From positions 1 to 64,000 of the forward strand of contig JAJEKV010000300.1 of the NCBI GenBank assembly GCA_021234155.1: a stretch of 64,000 nucleotides of DNA, read 5' to 3'. The position numbers were made by a program, and so were the translations under genes. Positions 48,292 through 59,939 of the stretch are shown in pieces (position 1 is the first letter of the stretch; the number at the start of each line of letters is the position of its first letter). This DNA is from Isoetes taiwanensis. Lineage: Eukaryota; Streptophyta; Lycopodiopsida; Isoetales; Isoetaceae. The notes beneath the pieces are model-generated. The model searched no databases and had not been told where the DNA came from. It was given only the letters and a program-made list of their open reading frames with translations.

Positions 48292-49542
48292 AGTGGTTGA
48301 AGAAGGCCATGAGGAAGATGCCTTGGAACCTGGGCTCGACAGCAGATGTCACAGGATCGAATAAAAGCTTCGACAGAGCGACGAAGCCCAGGCCACCAAT
48401 ACTTGTGACTAATAAGTTCAAGAGTCTTGGCTACTCCAAAGTGTCTGGCCATAGGTAAATCATGGCAAGCCTGGAGAACCCGAAGCCTAGAAGCACCATC
48501 TCGCACATACAAAAGCCCATCATGGAACATGAGTCCATCTCGAACCTCAAAACGATCGTAGTCTGATCGCATCTGCTGAGAAGATGATGCAGAGCCAAGG
48601 TGTGAGAATACATCTTGAGCCAATGGATCGGAAGGCAGAGATGCTCGAACAAACTCCAACAAGGCCGTATCATGAGGCCTCTTGAACAAAGTGAGGGCCA
48701 TAAGCTGAAACCGATCAGGCCCCAGAATAACCTGTGATTGCTGATCAAATGCAGGACCACCTAGCTTGGGCTCAAGATAGGAACGTTGAGACAAAGCATC
48801 AGGCTTTCCTTGGAGGGATCCAGGACGGTACTTGATCACGAAATCAATCCGAGATAATACTTGATTATGCCACCGGGCCTTGCGATGGTTGAGCACTCGA
48901 GCAGACTGAAAATATTCTAGATTTCGATAATCTGTGTAGATTGTGACCTTATAAGGAGATCTCTCCAAGAAACGTCTCCACTCCTTGAAAGAATCCACTA
49001 TCGCCAACAACTCCTTGTCATAAATGGGATAGTTGATTTTAGCAGCCTGAAATTTTCATGAGTGATAGGCGATTGGATGTAATTCATGGTGATCCCCCTC
49101 CTGTGACAGGATCCCACCAAGCACAAAATCAGAAGCATCTTCTTCGACAACATATGGGTACAAAGGATCTGCATGAGCAAGAACTGGTGCCGTGGTGAAT
49201 GCATGCTTCAGGGTAACAAAAGCAGATTCCGCTTCCACGGTCCATTCAAATGGCACGTCCTTGACCGTGAGGCGTGTCAAAGAAAGGGCAATCTCCGAAT
49301 AATCCCGAATGAAACGCTGATAGAAATTGGCAAACCCAAGAAAACACTGAACATCTCGAACGGATGAAGGTGTTTGCCACTCCAGAACAGTGCTGACCTT
49401 TTCAGGGTCCATAGAGACTCCATGTGGAGTGATGCGATAGCCAAGGAACTCCACATTATCCTGCTCGAATTGACAATTCTCAAGTTGGGCATATAACCCA
49501 TGCTCACGAAGCTTCTGAAGGACCTGCCGAACATGCCTCTCA
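48292..49542 (-). pseudogene. Gypsy A: RT C-terminal part, RNase H and integrase zinc finger
   Basis: Minus strand, two open blocks with one frame break near 49030-49060. The RT thumb reads EFLGYRITPHGVSMDPEK (from 49454) and RCFLGFANFYQRFI-like sequence. The RNase H has VVEEDASDFVLGG, with D in place, and TIYTDYRNLEYF, then GKPDALSQR near 48800, the linker before integrase. The integrase zinc finger HHCC ends in SCDICCRAQ near 48335. The element's polyprotein copies RNA to DNA and inserts it. Motif style (ARVLNHRKARW) is closer in my memory to fungal or Tcn1 chromoviruses than to angiosperm Tekay/CRM. Left edge is cut by element B, right edge by the CACTA element. Confidence 0.93.
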
Positions 49543-49564
49543 TGTCACTACAAGATAATGCTAG

Positions 49565-49930
49565 TTTTTCGTCAAAAAATTCGTCAGAATAATCGTCAGA
49601 ACCCCATAATTGCCCAGACTTAGGTTCTGACGTATATTCTGATGAATATTTCATCAAAAAAATCGTCAGATTTTACGTCAGAATTTCATCATTATAATCA
49701 TCAGCTAAAATGTCAGTATAATCGTCAGATAAGAATCGTCAAATTTTTCATCATAGTTTTCATCAAAATTTTCGACACTTTAAACGTCAGAATTTTCATC
49801 ATAGTTTTCATCAGATTTTTTGACACCTTAAGCGTCACCAGTTTCATCAGATTCTACATCAATGGTTTCATCAAGTATTTCATCACAAATTTCGTCAAAA
49901 TATTTATTCTTTATGCGTCAAATCATTTTC
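49565..49930. repeat. CACTA left subterminal repeats
   Basis: Many copies of (A/T)CGTCAGA and TCATCA(A/G) words at about 10-25 bp spacing. In the CACTA class such repeats bind the element's accessory protein. The CG and CHG content makes them methylation targets. Confidence 0.88.
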
Positions 49931-52900
49931 GTCATTATACAAAGCCATTTGTATTTTTGTCTAGATTGTTTCTATGTACTCTTATTAAACTTATCATATT
50001 GATGATTGAATTTAATGTGTATTAAAGTGTATTAAAGGTATGAATTCATAGAGAGATAAGAGTGTATATAAAACAAAAATTTCTTTATTTAAATCTAATC
50101 ATAGTTACATGTCAAGTCAAGAATTGACAATCTTTACAATGCCAACCATGAGCCATGGGCTCCAGCCAACTCCATCATTCATGAAATGGAAGAAATCTGC
50201 ATAAATATACACGTCTGCAAATAAAAAGGACGATATGCATTTCACAATAAATATTTGCATAAATATACACGTCCTTTTTTGTTGTGAAATATATACACGT
50301 CTACATCTGCAAATAAAAAGATCGTCTAGGTCTGCAAATAAAAAGATCATATATTTATGGATGCTATTCTTGAAAAACACATTGAGGCATGGAAAACCTT
50401 GGAGAAAATTTGTTATATGCTCCACGAAGGGGATCAGTCCAGCATTTGATTCCAATAGCTGGATAAGTGATCAAACTTTCAGTTAATTTATACAATTTAT
50501 CCAATGCATAGATGGTATTTGAATGGCAAAGCATTAGAGTGAAAGTGGAAGCAATCTAGACACACATTTCTGCGTACCCAAGTTTGACCTGACAGGAAAG
50601 ATTGGCCTGACTGGAAGATTGAATTAAACACCTAGTTATATGCAACTGCTGAATCTATTGTTTATGTTATCGCTGCATTTAATTGAAAGAGATTTAAGCT
50701 CAAACCTGAATAGGAATGTCTTCACTCATTTGTCGTGCTACATCAGCTTTGTCTTCCAAACGAAGTAGCTCTAGAATAATTTCTTTGTTTGTATTTGAAT
50801 AAGCCATGTTTGAGGCTTGCCCAATTACTTTCCAACATCTATAAAATTTGTATGGCCCTCAGTAGCATAACTATGAAACCTTTCTTCCGTTCTTTCTTTT
50901 GCTGTTTATATCTATGTTGAGTTCCATGAAATAAAATGGACATAATCTTAGTCATTTTTCCAAAGATCGAAAAGAGATGTATAGAAATTGAATCCCCTAG
51001 CCACGCAAGAGAATAATGTTAGCGGTGTAAACATGTGATCAAATTTTAAAAGGATCACAACCACAATTGTGATGCGGATGTATAAATCCATCCCGGACAC
51101 ATCTATGTTCAACTCAAGGACAAGAATAAAAGGCATATGCAAAGAACACAAGGATTCACTTTCGAACTTCAGGGGCATAGACAACGGCGGGACCCATAGA
51201 GTCCATGAAACCATATATATGCGGTGATTAAACACACTGCAAGGAAGGCATGTGCCTCCTAGCCAGTTATTTCCAAGAAAGATGTTCCATTCACCATCGA
51301 TCAAGTCAACTTTGGCGGCCGCTTGTGCCTTTTGAGTTGTATTTCCTTAGAAGCCGCTAATGTTGCTCCCATAATATCGCATTTTTCCTTCCTTTTACGA
51401 GGCCGTCTTCCATTCTGAGAATCTCCTAAATAATATGATGTTATCTCTGCGTGCTTTGGACCTTTTGGGCTGCTTATACTTTTTCTTTAAGAATGTTCCT
51501 TCATTTCTCAAAGCAAAATCTCCACTCAAAAAAATTGCACATTGTTCGTGAGGTCAATATGAACTTGGTCTTACAATAAAAGAGCTGAAGTATTCTAGTT
51601 CTCTTCACGCGAGTTTTCTCTTGGAACACAACTCCATGGAAAGTTAATTATCTGCTGCGCCTGCAGACGTTTTAATTTTAGGGAATGCTTGCTAAATCAT
51701 ACTAAAATGGTGGGATCTATGCATGGAACGTGGAAAAGAGAATCCTTGTCTATTTAGAAGGTATAGTCAATGAGGACATATTATCTATAACAGGCCTGAT
51801 ATATTCTCTTTGCGATCATTACATAGATGCGGACTTGGCTCTGAGATGATTTGGGTCGAGAGAAAATTCTTGCATGGTATATTTGGAAAAGTTGATGTCA
51901 TAAGATTTAGATCCATGACCGGAAATTGTCAAGAGTTTATCGTTGGAAACTAGACTAATTGACTTATTACAATACTATTGCACACATCATCACGATGTAA
52001 TGACTTTTCTTTTCGAGAGACTTCCTTGGCATCTATCTTTTCTCTACTCTAATGCTTTGTTTCCGTGCTTTGTCAAAATTTACCTAATTGTAGAAAGAGT
52101 CCCATCTCTACTAAAAATATGTCCGCTAATCAACTAAACCGAATGAAAGCTCACCCTTTTTCGCTGCAAGAGGGCTTTGAAATCCAATTAATAATGCGAA
52201 AAAACCGGTATGTATATTATTATAGTAATCGATTGAAATGAAACAAGATTTAACGGTTTGATACTTACGTACACGGTGTCCTATGTCTCAATTAGCAATA
52301 CAAGTGGTGCGTAAAGAGGAAGGCCAAAACATTATACCCCGGAGATAATCTGAATGTGCCAACATTCCTTCAAATGCAAATAAACGTAAATCAAGAGTCT
52401 AAATACTGTATCCACAAAGATTGTGGTAGTCTGTTCATGTGTTTCTCAATTCCATTATACAGTAGAACAAGCGAAGTGCCAAGCTTCCCAAACCACGATA
52501 ATTGATACCAAAATGAGTTATATTTTTTAAATACAAATCTACGTTATTCCAAAAAGCTAATGCCCAGTTAATAGGCTAAGGCAGCCATTATATTGGCACG
52601 GATGTCAGCATTCGGCATCTTTTATTTTCTATGACTTATAGGAAACAATTATTGCTTGAAATTATTTTTCTGATCGTTCTATTGGAAGTCACTAATGTGA
52701 CTCCCTTACTATCCTTTTCCTTTTCTTTGGTAAGCCATCATCCGATTACATGATTTCTTTGTGACTCTTCATTAACAGAGAGATTGCCTTGGGCCTCTAA
52801 GGATGATGATGTCAAGCTTTGAGGACGCTCCTTCATTTTTGAGCAAGTTCATGAATAATGTTTAAAGTTAAACTGCAAAATTTTCTCTCTGCGGAAAACT

Positions 52901-55460
52901 CTGTAGATATATTGAACCAGGTGTTTGAGACATAAATCTGCTACAAGCCTGCTTTGCATGGTCGGACCGGATCGGAGGCTACCGGGTTGTATTGAAAAGG
53001 TAGAGTCTTGAAAAGGTTGCTACAAGCCTGCTAAGGCAAAAATTTCATTTCAATAATGCTATTAGGATAAAAGGGCAATAAAACCATGACAAATTCGTAG
53101 CCCCATGTGTTTCTTTCTATAAAAAATTTAAATGCACATAAATGATTATAAACATACTTGTAAAAGCTGTATATATGCTAGATCCAAGTTATTTTCCATC
53201 AAATATCCTAATTTGTTGAAATCGAGGAAGCAAACAAGCATTATAAGCAAGATCCGAACTTATTGCAAACAAGAAAATAAGATATTCTTCTTTGTATATA
53301 GAAATACCTCCAATAGATTAAGCAAAACAAGGGCAACTCTCTTGCCCCTTTTGCATCGCCGCCATAACCAGCAGATCCAATATCTTCCAATATTCATTCT
53401 TAACCAGTTAGGAAATAATAGATCTATTTTCGGCCATGGCATAAAACACCAACGAATTTTTCTGCTCATTGTTGCCAGATTCGGCCTCTGCGATACAATC
53501 TTACATCAGAATAGACCGCTTTCAGTCCCATCCGCTTCCATTTTTGGATTGACAACAAGTATTTTGTAGCCAAAGCAGTGATGCAGCTAGCCGAAATCTT
53601 CAGATCCGATTCTCTGACCATTCGCATGCAAATCCGGGATGAAACCGCATCCCAGCAAAACCGACAGACAAGTTTTCGGCCGACATAGAACTCCAGTTCG
53701 ATTTGGACTGTGCATAGCAGATCCGACATGTTTACCAGGCCACTACCATTTCAGCGATTTCCAAGAAGCCCTAAATCGAGTTCCAGCTTCCCATTAAGGA
53801 TTAAGGATTTCGATGATATTTTAGCACATCATATTATGTTTACCATGCCAATTATATATAGTTATAGCTCAAGGTCATATATTCACCACTGAGCCTAGAG
53901 CATCTCTTTGCCTAGAGCCCAAGACCATTGACCACTTGATTCCCGTGGAACATTTGAACTTAGAGATTTTAAAATTTTAAAAATTGTAAGCACATGTCAA
54001 GTGGAACACGAGTGTTTCTTCGATCAAGTATATGTTATGCTAGGTGAAGCATTTTGCATTTCCGTCACATTGCCTTTAGACAATAGATCAATGTGGCCAT
54101 TCCTAAAATACTCATGCATCATAAATCTTTACATAAGCATTATATCAAATCTTATGCAAACCATTCCAAGTAAAGCTGGGGACTATTCCCAAGTAGAATT
54201 GGGGCCCCCATGTAAATTATGAATACCATGCACTCATATCTTTTCTTTTCCATATTTTGTATGAGCTAAATCCCGTATAAGGTTCCAATTGTGCCCTTTA
54301 GTCTATGGACCATGGCACTAGGTAACCATGGAGACATTGTTCAAACATAGTGCCATTGCATTATAGAAAACCATTGCATTATAGGAGAATACACAGCTCT
54401 ATTATTCTGAGCATGTGCTATGGGAGTTTTAGACCCCTCATATCAGCATAAGATACACAAGTGCTATATACAGCCTTTGTGTTGCAGCCGTCTCCAATGT
54501 GTTACAATGGCATCAACTAACCATCAAATTACTCAAAGTAGAAATTAAACAAATTACTCAAAGTAGAAATTAAACACATATTTTTTTCATTTTTGCGTTA
54601 TAGCATTTTTACACGGTCCAATTTAACATTTGAACACATACTATGTTAAAGTGCCCATTAAGCCCTATGAAATTTTGCCTTGTGTGCAAATTTCTAGCCA
54701 CCTATGCTATTGCATGTTCTACATGTTGTATTTTTTCCATAGGTGTGGCAATGGTTGCCAAAGATAAAAAATCTTTGCCTCTCTTTCCAAAGTTAAAAAG
54801 ACATAACTTACAACCCTTTTCAATTTTAGGATATTATTATGGCTATGCAATAAAATCCTTCCACAACTAGGCCTTCAAGCCATTCAACATCTCTAAGTTT
54901 AAGAAAATATTGAGACCCCATAGTATGAGCATGAACCTCAGTATATTCACATGAATATGTATTATGCACCCCTGTAGTATGTATTCCAAACTTATCATTG
55001 TACTATTTCAAACTTACCATTGTACTGTAGGGGATAAACGAAATTCGAACGTCAAATATTTTGTAAATTCAAGTTTACCAATTTTGAGCACACATAGACA
55101 GTGTAGAGTGCACATGTTTAGTACCCTTGATTTTATAAAAACAGCTACACAATCAAAGTAAAAGGAGCAAGGCATACCAAAGTCAATGATGCAAATGCAA
55201 GCTTTTGCAAAACACCTAGCATTTAAACGACACATTGAAGCCAATATCAGGTTTGAGCCCTCAAACAATAAATGTACCTTGTAAAGTGGCACAAATTTGT
55301 TACCTTGAGCAGAGGAGCTTTCTATCATTCTATGTTATGAAGAAACAACCTCATACAGTATATCATTAGACAGATCACAGAGAGAGCTTTCTAACACAAC
55401 AAATTTCATCTAAAATGGACTCTTGGATCAAAAGTTATGATTAAAACTGTAGTAATAAAA
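49931..55460. other. CACTA interior, unassigned
   Basis: 5.5 kb without a recognisable gene. The longest frames (53132-53569 plus, 51304-50948 minus) match no family I know. A short inverted repeat built on AAATATACACGTC occurs at about 50199-50305. Captured host sequence is possible but not shown. Confidence 0.4.
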
Positions 55461-55464
55461 AATC

Positions 55465-55770
55465 TGAACTTTCTGACGAAATATCTGACGTTTTCTTTGA
55501 CGATCATGATGACACACTATCTGATGAAATATCTGACGAAAAGTCTGACGCGAAAACTGACGAAATTTCTGACGAATAGCTTCTGACGATTATCCTGACG
55601 ATACTTATGACGCAAAACCTGACGAATAATCTGACGATTGTTTTGACGAATGTTCTGATGCAAAATCGTCAGAAAATGCATCAGAGAGTTATTCGTCAGT
55701 ATTTTCATCAGTGTAAACATCAGGTCAGATCTTTTTAGACAGTCTGACGATTTTTCTGACGTAGAACATT
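55465..55770. repeat. CACTA right subterminal repeats
   Basis: About twenty TCTGACGA-type words, the inverse of the left-end words. Between about 55665 and 55732 the words switch to CGTCAG/CATCAG orientation and then switch back, so a small segment is inverted relative to the rest. Confidence 0.88.
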
Positions 55771-55788
55771 CATCCTCTTGTAGTGTGT

Positions 55789-56330
55789 TCTTTGAGAGTC
55801 TTAGAATAAATAAGGATATCATCCAAATAGATGATAACAAAAGTGTCTAAGAACTCTCGAAAAACATCATTGGCCATATGTTGGAATACTGTCGGAGCAT
55901 TGGTAAGTCCAAACGGCATAACTGTGTACTTAAAATGGCCATACCGAGTACGAAAGGCTGTTTTCCACTCATCACCCTCCCGGATCCGAATAAGATTGTA
56001 GGCACCCCGAAGATTAATCTTCGTAAAATAATGCACACCTTGGAGTCGTTCCAACAACTCGATCGGGATCGGAGGAGCGGAATCTGGATTTTATTGAGTG
56101 ATTTTATTGAGGTCGCGATAATCAACGACGGGGCATGGCCGAATCATCCTTCTTTTTTGACGAAGAAGATAGGGCTCAAGCAGGGACCGAGAATGTCGAA
56201 TGAAGCCGGTGGCTAGATTCTCTTCAATGTAATCCCACAAAACCTTCAAGTCGGTGGGGAGATAGACCATATATCGGACCATATGGTGGCGTGGTCCCCG
56301 GTCGCAAATCAATAGGACAATCATAAGCGA
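55789..56330 (-). pseudogene. Gypsy A reverse transcriptase, catalytic part
   Basis: Minus strand. [15 protein letters not shown] lies near 56025 (first catalytic aspartate region, N where the family has D), then [11 protein letters not shown] near 55920, and [15 protein letters not shown] near 55795-55835 with the paired aspartates intact. The N-terminal finger (DYRDLNKIT and a RPCPVVDYR block) is at 56091-56160 in another frame. The frame break near 56080 is the sort of single-base difference seen elsewhere here. The left edge is the CACTA insertion. Confidence 0.93.
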
Positions 56331-56334
56331 TGCT

Positions 56335-56900
56335 TTGGGAGTTTGCGGGCCTTGACTTTGTCAAAAAACATCGAGAGAAGGCACCATATTTATCACGGGA
56401 GCATTGGAGCGGACTTTCCACAGTGCCGAAGCTAGCCAGATGGGTGAACACGGATTGCAAGCGGTGAACTTGGATCTTCTAGATTTATCGAACTTCATGA
56501 AGAGAAATCTTGAGATCTGGCGAGGGCATGAAAAGCCTCTACAAAAGCGTAAAACATGAGCGGGGAATAGGAACATGAGCGGTGAGCAACCGGAACATGA
56601 ATTGAGCAAGAATGGAGTAGGAATAGGGGCCGGAGCAAGAACTGGAGCAGGAACGCAGACCGAGCAAGAACCGAGCAGAGCGTAAACCGAACCTTGGCGC
56701 AGAGCGTAAACCGAGCCGAGCCGGGATATCATCAAGAATCTGGTCGAGAATCGGGGCATGAACTGGAGCGAAGGCAAAGAGGATGATCGAACATGGAACA
56801 AAGAGGGACGGAATCGAGGGTCCACGATCTTGCGCACGGATCGAAGTCGATGTTGGTGTAGAGACGTCTGCAGATGGCTGGAACTAGAGCTAGAACCGGC
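56335..56900 (-). pseudogene. Gypsy A protease-RT linker region
   Basis: An open minus-strand frame of 189 codons (56930-56361), serine/proline-rich, gives no domain; the true frame is probably disrupted here. The plus strand shows repeated GAACATGAGCGG and GAGCAAGAACCGAGC words at 56550-56680, a low-complexity tract that may vary in copy number. Confidence 0.5.
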
Positions 56901-56904
56901 CAAA

Positions 56905-57400
56905 TCAAAATGCTCTAGTACGCCAATCAATCTGCGGGTTATGTAGCTCGAGCCAGGGCAGACCCAAGACTATTGGCACATGAGGGCTAGCAATGAGATT
57001 GAAGGAAATACTACAAGAAACTCCTTCCAACAAAACTTGAAGAGGCGCAGTACATTCTGTGACTGCACCCAAGGAGATCTCCCGTCCATCAATCACTTTA
57101 ACAGAACCAGGATGCTTAACCTTGCTTCTAGGGATGGCGTGCTTCTTGTGACGACTATCCATAAAACAAGCATTTGCACCACAATCAAGTTGCGCCAACA
57201 CTTGCAATCCTCCAACTTCTGATTTCAATGATATAGGGATGAAGAATGCCTTGCTGACCTTATCCGATGGAATAAACATGTTAAGAAATGTGGAAGGAGT
57301 CTGAGAAAAGGAGGCTAGCCGACGAGAGACTCCTACTATTCGGACCGGCCCCTGAAGTTTTCCGACTGACTTGGGCGCTTCACCAGGCATCCACGAGCAA
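56905..57400 (-). pseudogene. Gypsy A aspartic protease
   Basis: Open for 161 codons on the minus strand. The active-site motif reads LDCGANACFMD near 57165-57195 (D-C-G, where retropepsins have D-S/T-G), followed at the right distance by the flap region and VPIVLGLPWLELHNPQIDW, the standard gypsy motif after the protease. It cuts the polyprotein of its own element. The D-C-G form has one changed neighbour of the catalytic aspartate; activity cannot be judged. Confidence 0.9.
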
Positions 57401-58780
57401 TATGGCCAGCTCCTCCAGGGTTGCCCTTAAGGCCATATCTGCATAGGCGTGATTTAGAAGATGAGGCGAATCATAAGCTTTCTATATTAATTTTGTAGGC
57501 GATTACTTTTTGCGACTTGAACTGTTTCATAAAAACTCTGGCGAACCTTGCCAACGTTAATGTGGTAATTGAAATAAATAAATTAGATGTCAATTCACAT
57601 ACAACTTACAGGATTAAGGAAGCCTATTATGTTTAGCAAAAGTTGAGTAATTGTTGATTTTTTTAGTATTCTACTATGGTCCACTAGAGCTAGCAAACAA
57701 TTACTTGATCTACAATGTTGTTAAGGGGATAATCTATGATCCTAAACACTTAGATCCATGGAACTGGAGGCGAAACTCTAGATCTGAGCTTAAGAATGCA
57801 TGGCTAATTTAAGAAAGGCCGAGCTAAATGGTAAAATTTTGGCGAAAGAATATAATTTATTTTCAATAGTAACCTATTCAGCTTTAGTATCTCATTTTTG
57901 AAAATATTCAAAATATAGCCATTTGGCTATAAATAGCCTCTTAAGGGCAACCCTGAGCTCCTCCACAGTAGAGGCAAAGGTTAGCCTCTCTCTGACGCTG
58001 CTTCTCGGCGGCAGATAAAGGTCCTCGAACTTCCTGATCAATCTGCATAGGCTCAGGTCCTCACCTGCTGGATTCTGACATGACCGGGAGGGCGAGCTAC
58101 GCGTTTGTGTGGATTGGGAAGACTGGACCACGCCTCTCTTGCCTACGCTCAAGAGCCGACATCACATCGTCGCAAACTGATGGCTTCTTCCAGAGTCTGA
58201 GGATCTTCCATAGACAACAACATATCCTTGACATCCTCACGTAACCCCCTTCGGAAACAATCTCGAAGTGCAACATCATCCCAGGCAGTATCTACCGCAA
58301 TTTGACGAAATTCTGATGCATATATTGAAGTTAGGCGAGAGCCTTGCCTTAGATTGCAAAGTTTTGTGGATTGCCGTCTTGTGCATCCAGTGTCTCCAAA
58401 GCATGCCTCGAAGCTCGCAGCGAACGCAGACAAAATCTTGCAACTCGAGGCTCCTTTCTCCAATAAAGGAGCAAACCAACTTAGAGCTGGCCGTGAGGAG
58501 GAGAGAACCAATCAGCCCAACTTGTTCCCGGGTCGTGGGATATTTATGAGAGTGGATTTGGATCACAAGCCGATGACCGATTAAAAAACCACGGAGCTTG
58601 GACCGAAAGTGCCGTCAAACTCGGCAGGCTGATCTTAGGCTCTGATAGCCTCAATCCAGAACTAGAAGCAGATTCATGTGAAGCAACACGTTCCTTAAGC
58701 TCTTTATTGTCCAACTGCAACTGCTGGCATACTTGAACAAGCTGCTGGACCTGTTGTAATAACGTCGAAACCTCCTCCAT
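57397..58780 (-). pseudogene. Gypsy A gag, interrupted
   Basis: Minus strand, start MEEVSTLLQQ at 58780. A coiled-coil N-terminus (LLQQVQQLVQVCQQLQLDN) is followed by the PKISLP motif and, one frame over, FDG, the usual gag entry block. The retrotransposon-gag core is at 58149-58480 (YASEFRQIAVDTAWDD and LRDCFRRGLREDVKD). The nucleocapsid CCHC knuckle is split by the 540-bp MITE; without it the spacing is a perfect CX2CX4HX4C. Several single-base frame breaks occur, at least one at a CTGCCG sequence. Confidence 0.88.
57416..57955. mobile_element. hAT-type MITE
   Basis: 540 bp, with ends CAGGGTTGCCCTTAAG and its reverse complement (CTTAAGGGCAACCCTG) and the 8-bp target duplication AGCTCCTC at 57408-57415 and 57956-57963. 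CAGGG ends with 8-bp duplications are diagnostic of hAT elements. No coding capacity, so it is non-autonomous. It lies in the gag zinc knuckle of gypsy A. Confidence 0.93.
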
Positions 58781-58860
58781 AGATATAAAATCACCAAATA
58801 CGAGCAAAAAATGCTTAGGATCAGAGCAGGCAAGAACCGATAAGGGATTCCGGTCTAAAC

Positions 58861-59187
58861 TGTCATGAACCTACTCGAAAACAAGGAAAAATACCTGGAA
58901 AATACGCAAGAAATACGGAAGAAATACGCCAAGATCGACAAAGAATATGATATATGGACAAGAATCAATAATACAATGGCCCGAAGGCAAGCAGGAACAC
59001 GAGACAGATGCCTAGAAGGCTCAAGACTGGCGTTGAACCGAAATGGTTCAACAAGAAGGAGGTGCCTCCTTATATATCTAGACCAATAGTCAGGATCGCG
59101 CCACTCCAATGGATGAGATCGCGCCAAGTGTCGCGCATGCATTTAGGTTCTAGAATATTCTAGAACCCCCCTGGAGATAGTCCCACA
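58861..59187 (-). repeat. Gypsy A 5' LTR
   Basis: About 325 bp on the minus strand, starting TGTGGGACTATC at 59187 and ending near ATGACA at 58861 (inner boundary uncertain by a few bases). A TATA box (TATATAAGG) lies at 59068-59078. The primer site after the LTR does not match initiator tRNA-Met. No second LTR is present, since the 3' end of the element is missing. Confidence 0.65.
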
Positions 59188-59220
59188 TATGAGGAAGACG
59201 TGAAAGAATGTCTTCAACAT

Positions 59221-59332
59221 ATATTGGTAGTGCACTTGGCAAGGGTGTGTGATTTGCAATTGGAAGGTTGCGAGTTCAAATTCTGTCTTGTGCAACTACC
59301 CTTTTGCATCCGTGTGACGACCATCTTTTGTA
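59221..59332 (+). mobile_element. tRNA-derived SINE candidate
   Basis: GGTAGTGCACTTGGC (A-box-like), then 35 bases later GGTTGCGAGTTCAAATTC (B-box-like, where the consensus is GGTTCGANTCC), then a TTTTGTAC end near 59332. Length about 110 bp and the order fit a plant SINE head. ACATA words flank it at 59217 and 59331, a possible short target duplication. Confidence 0.4.
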
Positions 59333-59382
59333 CATACGAGTATAATGTTCGTATGATGCAAATATCCGTATGGTCGTCACAC
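59312..59382. repeat. 71-bp hairpin with 13-bp arms
   Basis: GTGTGACGACCAT and its perfect reverse complement enclose a second, 7-bp stem (CATACGA/TCGTATG). It overlaps the end of the SINE candidate. Confidence 0.85.
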
Positions 59383-59385
59383 CAC

Positions 59386-59933
59386 GAAGGCTCTTTATCT
59401 ATATACCAGCCATCCAAGCTTTAAAACCATAAATAAGCCACCAAGGCTCTATAATCAGAAACCAAGATTTAAAACCATAAATAAGCCACCAAGGCTCTAT
59501 AATCAGAAACCAACAGTCACATATCAACATAAGACACCAAGGCTCTATAAGCATAAACCATAAACTAAGGCTCTATGACCAATAACCGAGGCAAGTCATA
59601 AACCATAAATCATAAACAATAAACCAAGGCTCTATAACCAAAAAACCAAGGCAGGTCATACTGGCAAGGTCAATGGAACAACTGGAGAGAATGGCCTATG
59701 CATCAGCAAATAAAGGGAAAATGAGGGAGGGAGGGTGGGTGCGCAGGTGAGCTAAGGGAAAATTCCAGAATGGAGATGCGCACAGAAGCGCTGATGTGAG
59801 AAAACTAAATGCTAAGCTACAAATAGGCTAGAGTCTTGCAGTTCCTAACTACCTAGGACACTTGTCACCTAGCTCTAGAAGTCCATTTACCATCTATTCA
59901 TTGGAAAAGAAGGTAAATGTGACTTCTTAAGCT
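59386..59933 (-). repeat. Repeat family F, copy 3, with CCAAGGCTCTATAA array and hairpin
   Basis: Reverse-strand counterpart of 28968-29347. It has the array of CCAAGGCTCTATAA units (59386-59650), the AGGGAGGGAGGGTGG purine stretch, the GGACACTTGTCACC block and the hairpin at 59871-59933. Array units also occur at 32190-32318 and 35690-35814. Confidence 0.85.
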
Positions 59934-59939
59934 TAGCAT

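Larger units (their letters stand above)
49546..55785. mobile_element. CACTA (En/Spm-type) DNA transposon, no transposase seen
   Basis: A 6,240-bp element with termini CACTACAAGA...TCTTGTAGTG and the 3-bp target duplication TGT (49543-49545, 55786-55788), the exact hallmarks of CACTA elements. Both ends carry dense subterminal CGTCAG/TCTGACGA repeats. The interior is AT-rich, with only short open frames on either strand, and no TNP2 transposase block could be recognised, so it is probably non-autonomous and moved by a relative. It interrupts the gypsy A RT just after the YLDD region; counting TGT once restores the gypsy frame. Confidence 0.95.

Noticed and set aside
50948-51304. 118-codon minus-strand ORF in the CACTA interior as a transposase
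   Set aside because: No TNP2 or TNP1 block can be read, and composition is hydrophobic and irregular.
53132-53569. 145-codon plus-strand ORF in the CACTA interior as a captured gene
   Set aside because: No recognised domain, overlapping minus-strand frames of similar length, and no splice-like borders.
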